Shown here one piece after another: positions 7,452-11,405 of a stretch of DNA of 11,405 bases. The stretch lies in assembly GCA_947505055.1 (NCBI GenBank), contig CANNLO010000135.1:1-11405 (forward strand). The letters are read 5' to 3'. The notes beneath the pieces are model-generated. The model saw only the letters and a list, made by a program, of their open reading frames with translations. It did no database searches and was not told the origin of the DNA. A program made the position numbers and the translations under genes. This DNA is from Methylococcaceae bacterium (GTDB lineage Bacteria > Pseudomonadota > Gammaproteobacteria > Methylococcales > Methylomonadaceae). How positions within the stretch are numbered: the stretch's first letter is position 1; each line of letters opens with the position of its first letter.

Positions 7452-8922
7452 AACTTCCAAGAGCATACTGGACAAACAAAACGACTGGCTCGCTAACTAT
7501 CGCTTAGGGCTTCGTGCAACCGAGCAAGGGACTGTAGTATCGATCGGTGACGGCATCAGCTGGATTAAAGGACTGCCCTCGGCGGCGATTGAAGATATCC
7601 TGATTTTTGCTGACGGAAGTCAGGGCATGGTCTTTGATCTTAACCGAGACCGCATCGGCGCGATCTTACTCTACGAAACCGAAGCGCTAACTGCGGGCAC
7701 CACGGTTTATCGCTCGCGGCATTCACTCAGCATTCCCGTGGGCAACGCATTTTTAGGTCGGATTGTCGACCCCATGGGAATGCCACTAGATGGACAAGGC
7801 TTACCTTTTCCATCCGGGCGTGAAAATATGGAAAAAGGCTCACCCGCCATTATTGCCCGGGACTTTGTCCATAAACCTTTGTACACCGGTATAAAAATCA
7901 TAGATACACTGATTCCGATAGGTAAAGGTCAGCGGCAATTGATTGTCGGCGACGAAGGCCTGGGTAGAACGTCAATCGCGCTGGATACGGTCATTAATCA
8001 GAAAGGTAAAAATGTGTTGTGCATTTACGTGTTGATTGGCCAGAAACGTTCTGCTGTAGTTAATACACTTGAAACCCTGAAAAAATATGGCGCATTAAAC
8101 TACACGGTTTGCGTGGTCGCCGAGGCCAGCGCTCTGCCAGGTCTGCAATATATCGCTCCGTTTGCCGGTTGTGCTCTGGCCGAATACTGGATGGCACAGA
8201 GTCGGGATACACTGATCATTTATGATGATTTATCCACCCATGCCAGAACTTATCGGGAGCTGTCGTTATTACTCAGACGCCCACCTGGTCGGGAAGCGTT
8301 TCCGGGCGACATTTTTTTTGTCCATTCCCGTTTGCTCGAACGTTCGACCTGTCTCAATGCAGAAAATGGCGGCGGTAGCATGACCGCTTTACCGATCATC
8401 GAAACCAAGCAGGGCGAAATCGCGGCTTATATTCCAACCAATCTGATTTCCATTACTGACGGGCAAATCTATTTGGACAATGACCTGTTTGTATCAGGTT
8501 TTCGTCCTGCCATCGACATCACCCGCTCAGTATCACGTATAGGCGGTAAAGCACAAGATATAAGCATTCGCGACCAAGCCGGACAAATGAAACTGGATTA
8601 TCTGCAGTTTTTGGAACTGGAAGCGTTTACCCGTTTTGGGCAACGTCTGGAAGCCTCGATGGAAGCAAGAATCAAACGGGGACGATTGCTCAGGGAGTTA
8701 TTAAAGCAGGAGCGACTGGTTCCGCACAGCACTGTTTTTCAATTGGCCTGGCTGACCGCATTTAACTTTGGGCTGTTTAATCGAACTGATGCCAAAGACA
8801 CTGCGAAGATGTTGAGGTTAATTGACCAGGGTGTCAGCACGACAGCATTGACTTTAGAAAGCTCATTAGAAGAATGGCAAAAAGCACTTAAAGAATGGCT
8901 TAACCCTGAATCACACTCATGA
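7438..8922 (+). CDS. atpA: N-type F1Fo-ATPase subunit alpha (non-catalytic) with altered P-loop
   Basis: A 494-residue alpha subunit that alternates with beta in the F1 hexamer. Landmarks are [28 protein letters not shown] (201-209), the Walker [16 protein letters not shown] (D263, D264), [19 protein letters not shown], and the arginine finger R367 in [10 protein letters not shown] that reaches the catalytic site. The P-loop (171-178) reads GDEGLGRT where E. coli has GDRQTGKT: the Walker A lysine is R177, and the RQ before it is also lost. The nucleotide site on alpha, which is regulatory and not catalytic, may thus bind poorly. The start is ATG 7438, overlapping the end of atpF by 14 nt; an in-frame TTG at 7423 would add five residues. 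Its stop overlaps the atpG start (ATGA, 8919-8922). Confidence 0.95.
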   Translation: MTAIETSKSILDKQNDWLANYRLGLRATEQGTVVSIGDGISWIKGLPSAAIEDILIFADGSQGMVFDLNRDRIGAILLYETEALTAGTTVYRSRHSLSIPVGNAFLGRIVDPMGMPLDGQGLPFPSGRENMEKGSPAIIARDFVHKPLYTGIKIIDTLIPIGKGQRQLIVGDEGLGRTSIALDTVINQKGKNVLCIYVLIGQKRSAVVNTLETLKKYGALNYTVCVVAEASALPGLQYIAPFAGCALAEYWMAQSRDTLIIYDDLSTHARTYRELSLLLRRPPGREAFPGDIFFVHSRLLERSTCLNAENGGGSMTALPIIETKQGEIAAYIPTNLISITDGQIYLDNDLFVSGFRPAIDITRSVSRIGGKAQDISIRDQAGQMKLDYLQFLELEAFTRFGQRLEASMEARIKRGRLLRELLKQERLVPHSTVFQLAWLTAFNFGLFNRTDAKDTAKMLRLIDQGVSTTALTLESSLEEWQKALKEWLNPESHS

Positions 8923-9764
8923 GTCTGAGCCGCGAACTGCAATTGCATATAACGCAATTGAAAGAGATACGCAGTATTTTAAATGCCATGAAAAACCTGG
9001 CGTTCATAGAACTACACAAATTATTGCATTTTAAAACCATGCAAGGTCAAGCCGTTGCCACTATTGAAAATGCAATGCAGGACTTCCTGAGTTTTTACCC
9101 CTGCAAAGTCGCGCCTGAAGAGGTGACGCATCTTTGTATTTTGCTCGGAGCAGAACGGGGCTTTTGCGGAGACTTTAACGAAAGCCTGATCAACGCAATC
9201 ACAAGTCAATCTTACACGGGTGTTATAGCTGTCGGCAGTCGCCTATGTAATCGCCTGGAAACGTTGACGACCCCGGTTATTGCCAGACTGGAAGGTGCAA
9301 ATGTCGCGGAAGAAGTCCCCATTATTATTACTGGTCTACTCGATACGATTAATTTTTCACCTGATTTTATGATGACTGAAGACGCTATACCCACCCTAAA
9401 GTTAACGATTGTTTATCACGATAACAACCTTAATCAAATCAACCAGCGTCAGTTGTTTCCTCCTTTTATTAATAAGCATAACAGTACGCCTCACTTCGGA
9501 ACCCCGCCAATACTTAATCTATCAGCGGAAGCGTTTTTTGCAGAGTTAATGGACCATTATTTATTTGCTGCGCTACATGAGATTTTTTATATGTCACTGA
9601 CTGCTGAAAATCAACGCCGACTCCAGCATTTGGAAGCAGCCGTCAATCATTTGGATGATGAAACAACCCAAATACAAAAAAAATCCCAGATTTATCGTCA
9701 GGAAGAAATCACTGAAGAAATTGAAGTTATCTTGTTGAATGCAGAGAATAACCTGCTGGAATAA
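8919..9764 (+). CDS. atpG: N-type F1Fo-ATPase subunit gamma (central stalk)
   Basis: The 281-residue gamma subunit is the rotating shaft inside the alpha-beta hexamer. The N-terminal helix (residues 1-45, with [18 protein letters not shown]) and the C-terminal helix (about 210-281, with [20 protein letters not shown] and [18 protein letters not shown]) form the coiled coil; the globular Rossmann-like middle carries [19 protein letters not shown], the counterpart of the classical TDRGLCGGLN. Sequence is divergent from housekeeping gamma, as usual for N-type enzymes, and length is close to the E. coli subunit (287). It is the last gene of the operon, coupled to atpA by an ATGA overlap. No clear intrinsic terminator follows: only a weak dyad CCAAC...GTTGG near 9773-9791 and ATGACT...AGTCAT near 9814-9832. 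Confidence 0.93.
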   Translation: MSLSRELQLHITQLKEIRSILNAMKNLAFIELHKLLHFKTMQGQAVATIENAMQDFLSFYPCKVAPEEVTHLCILLGAERGFCGDFNESLINAITSQSYTGVIAVGSRLCNRLETLTTPVIARLEGANVAEEVPIIITGLLDTINFSPDFMMTEDAIPTLKLTIVYHDNNLNQINQRQLFPPFINKHNSTPHFGTPPILNLSAEAFFAELMDHYLFAALHEIFYMSLTAENQRRLQHLEAAVNHLDDETTQIQKKSQIYRQEEITEEIEVILLNAENNLLE

Positions 9765-9913
9765 AATGGAAACCAACAATCCAAAAGTTGGAGAATTATG
9801 CCGTGTCGAGTAAAATGACTCATTAAAAGTCATAAGCCGATTGATTTTGATCGAATATTAAGAAACACCTTCTCATTAGTTCCTGAAAAAACACCTTACA
9901 ATCTCGATTATCT

Positions 9914-10426
9914 ATGAAATTATTATCTCAATACCTGTTACTTTGCTGGTTTAAAAATAACCCCGCCGATTTGATTCCTTCAAGATCTTTTATGTGGAAA
10001 ACGGTAATGTTTTATCTTATTTCAGGCATTATCGTTGAGGGTCTGATTGCTGATCCTGCTGATGGCACGCTCGAAGTGTCTTTACGGACTATCATGGCTT
10101 TTTCATCTATTGCCATTTTTTTGCTGGTCAGTAAAAAATGGCAGAATTTTTATCAATTGTTTACGGCTATTTTTGTCTGCGAAAATTTCATTATGACCCT
10201 GGCGATTGCCGCCGAGGCACTGGATTTTTGGATGGTGATGAGCAAACAGGAGTTGCGCGAAGAAATATCTATCGGTTTAGCCATTTTTTTAGTTACCTGG
10301 TACCTGTCAATTGTCAGTTACATTTTTCGTCAGTTTTTTTCGTACAAAATGAGTGCCAGCGTTATTTTTGCATTCGGTTATTTTATTTTAACTTACGGAA
10401 TCCCGATGCTGGTTATGGATATCTAG
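9914..10426 (+). CDS. Five-helix integral membrane protein of unknown function
   Basis: A 170-residue protein that I do not recognise. Hydrophobic segments at about 28-46, 56-73, 80-101, 117-137 and 147-168 suggest five membrane helices. The N-terminal LLCWFKNNPADLIPSRSFMW, with the NPADLP-like motif just before the first helix, resembles small, Yip1-like membrane proteins seen in many gammaproteobacteria; that link is tentative. Charged residues cluster in the loops (KKWQ at 74-77, KQELREE at 111-117). The start ATG 9914 has no Shine-Dalgarno (the 10 nt before it are CTCGATTATC). It lies 149 bp after atpG on the same strand, so it may or may not be part of the atp transcript. Confidence 0.65.
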   Translation: MKLLSQYLLLCWFKNNPADLIPSRSFMWKTVMFYLISGIIVEGLIADPADGTLEVSLRTIMAFSSIAIFLLVSKKWQNFYQLFTAIFVCENFIMTLAIAAEALDFWMVMSKQELREEISIGLAIFLVTWYLSIVSYIFRQFFSYKMSASVIFAFGYFILTYGIPMLVMDI

Positions 10427-10440
10427 GCAACTGACCTAGA
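10422..10440. repeat. Small hairpin after the membrane-protein gene
   Basis: TCTAGG (10422-10427) pairs with CCTAGA (10435-10440) across a 7-nt loop, overlapping the TAG stop. A second small dyad, TTATCA (10485-10490) with TGATAA (10498-10503), follows. Neither is trailed by a T-run in the plus direction, so these are weak terminator candidates between two convergent genes; a run of A at 10514-10522 would give a U-run on the minus strand. Confidence 0.25.
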
Positions 10441-10532
10441 AGGGAAGTCGTCGAGTTAGCCGGTAATATCTTGATTATAATCACTTATCAAGTTAGGTGA
10501 TAAAACCCGGATTTAAAAAAAACCATTATTAC

Positions 10533-11138
10533 TTACAACATCACCTTCAAATCCGACTCCTGATCTACATCATCCAGGACCTTGTCGTAAACCTCACGCA
10601 AACTTAGCTTGCATTCAATACTGTCCAGGGTAATAGTTGCATCAAGTCCTTCGGCTTCAGTTAAAATCCATACGTCGCCTTGTCGATGATAGCGCTCAAT
10701 AATTGCCTGCTCTTGAGATACCAGCAAGTATTCGCGCAATGTCGGGATCTTGCGATAATGGGCAAACTTGCCACCCCGGTCATAGGCTTCGGTGGATGGC
10801 GAAAGTACTTCAATGAGTAACGTGGGGTTTAACAAAGTATCGACATGTGAATCATCAAATTGCGGTTTACCGCAGATAACAGCGATGTCCGGGTAATGGT
10901 AGCTATGAGCATCTGCTGCTTTGACACGCATATCGTTTACGTAAGCTTCGCAGGGGCGTTTTTTAAGTTGCAGACTGAGTTCTCGGTAAATATTTCCAGT
11001 AACCAAATTATGTTTCCGGCTTGCATCCGTCATGGCAAAGATTTCACCGTTGTGAAATTCGCTTTTACTTGACGCTGCGCGCTCCAGAATTAAATACTCT
11101 TCAGCGGTGTAATGCGTTTTAGTCAGTACTGCGGACAT
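10533..11138 (-). CDS. Uma2 family putative endonuclease (DUF820)
   Basis: A 201-residue protein with the fold-defining pattern of the Uma2 (DUF820) family, a PD-(D/E)XK-type nuclease group abundant in cyanobacteria and found scattered in proteobacteria. Motifs are Y-P-D (D84) in HYPDIAVI, the acidic E110 in LLIEVLSPSTEAYD with S113 and D120, K124 in RGGKFAHYRK, and EYLLV (136-140). These are the residues expected at the active site. The cellular role and the substrate of Uma2 proteins are largely unknown; many are thought to spread with mobile DNA. The ATG at 11138 follows AAGGTGA on the minus strand. It is alone in its orientation relative to the membrane protein on its left. Confidence 0.88.
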   Translation of the reverse strand: MSAVLTKTHYTAEEYLILERAASSKSEFHNGEIFAMTDASRKHNLVTGNIYRELSLQLKKRPCEAYVNDMRVKAADAHSYHYPDIAVICGKPQFDDSHVDTLLNPTLLIEVLSPSTEAYDRGGKFAHYRKIPTLREYLLVSQEQAIIERYHRQGDVWILTEAEGLDATITLDSIECKLSLREVYDKVLDDVDQESDLKVML

Positions 11139-11189
11139 AAATCACCTTGTTTTGTTAATAAACTTCGTGAGATTAAACCTTAGAATCAG

Positions 11190-11405
11190 TTATTTGGAAA
11201 AGGCTATAAATTGCCGGTAAGGCGAGCCGTGCTTCCAGGTAAAGGCTTCGGTGTAATAATGCATTAACGCCAGATAACCAAGAAAGCCCAAAGTTATGGC
11301 TTTACGAATCTCTACCCCAAAAAAGAACTGGGTAAGCTGATTAACCAAGCCGTCCCCGTAGGACTGCAATACAAAAGCCAGAAAAAATGAACTCAGCGGT
11401 AACAC
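11190..11405 (-). CDS. C-terminal part of a membrane protein, cut by the window edge
   Basis: A minus-strand frame open from the window end to TAA at 11190-11192 (at least 71 residues). It has hydrophobic stretches SSFFLAFVL and TLGFLGYLALMHYY that look like membrane helices, and a tail TWKHGSPYRQFIAF. The true start is beyond the window: the frame opens exactly at the edge with GTG. I do not recognise the family, and the fragment is too short to judge. The separation from the Uma2 gene is about 50 bp on the same strand, so the two may be co-transcribed. Confidence 0.5.
   Translation of the reverse strand: MLPLSSFFLAFVLQSYGDGLVNQLTQFFFGVEIRKAITLGFLGYLALMHYYTEAFTWKHGSPYRQFIAFSK

Noticed and set aside
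9765..9913. Intrinsic terminator after atpG.
   Set aside because: Only 5-6-bp dyads with no T-run were found; transcription may continue into the membrane-protein gene or end in a factor-dependent way.
10138..10434. Second plus-strand frame of 98 codons inside the membrane-protein gene.
   Set aside because: It overlaps the 170-residue frame, which has the clear membrane-helix pattern; the alternative has no such pattern or ribosome site.

Overview
The window looks like chromosomal DNA of a gammaproteobacterium with moderate GC. The protein flavour (a PurM starting at TTG, a Uma2-family protein, REP-like repeats, and a second, N-type ATPase operon of the kind reported in some methanotrophs and other marine or soil gammaproteobacteria) would fit a methanotroph of the Methylococcales, but that taxonomic guess is inference only. 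No rRNA, tRNA, CRISPR array or intact insertion sequence was seen.

Layout. Positions 1-400 hold a very small ribbon-helix-helix type protein (42-182) and a short inverted-repeat element that resembles a MITE remnant (316-389). A secreted protein of unknown function (398-802, minus) and purM (1018-2061, plus) diverge from a shared upstream region that has a plausible purM promoter. purM converges on a low-complexity coiled-coil gene (2263-3201, minus). The gap between them holds a 25-bp perfect inverted repeat, each arm of which is itself a hairpin (REP/BIME-like), and a second hairpin over the stop codon of the coiled-coil gene. A 377-bp gene-poor stretch (3202-3578) follows and contains what may be a broken small ORF.

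The centre (3579-9764) is one compact operon for an N-type F1Fo-ATPase in the order atpD-C-Q-B-E-F-A-G. The start and stop codons overlap at D/C, C/Q, F/A and A/G. As in the N-ATPase family, the order is F1 beta-epsilon first, there is an AtpQ/AtpZ-type assembly protein, there is no separate delta gene, and subunit b is long (249 aa) with a C-terminus that reads like subunit delta. This copy departs from the family pattern in several ways: no atpR between atpQ and atpB; a c subunit that keeps the ion-binding Glu63 and Tyr68 but lacks several canonical Na+ ligands; an alpha subunit whose Walker A lysine is arginine (R177); and an unannotated 36-codon ORF bridging the only real gap, between atpE and atpF, overlapping both neighbours. 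The catalytic beta subunit keeps its Walker A, catalytic Glu and adenine-binding Tyr, so the enzyme is probably active, most likely coupled to H+ rather than Na+.

Downstream are a five-helix membrane protein of unknown function (9914-10426, plus), a convergent Uma2-family putative nuclease (10533-11138, minus), and the C-terminal part of another membrane protein cut by the window edge (11190-11405, minus).
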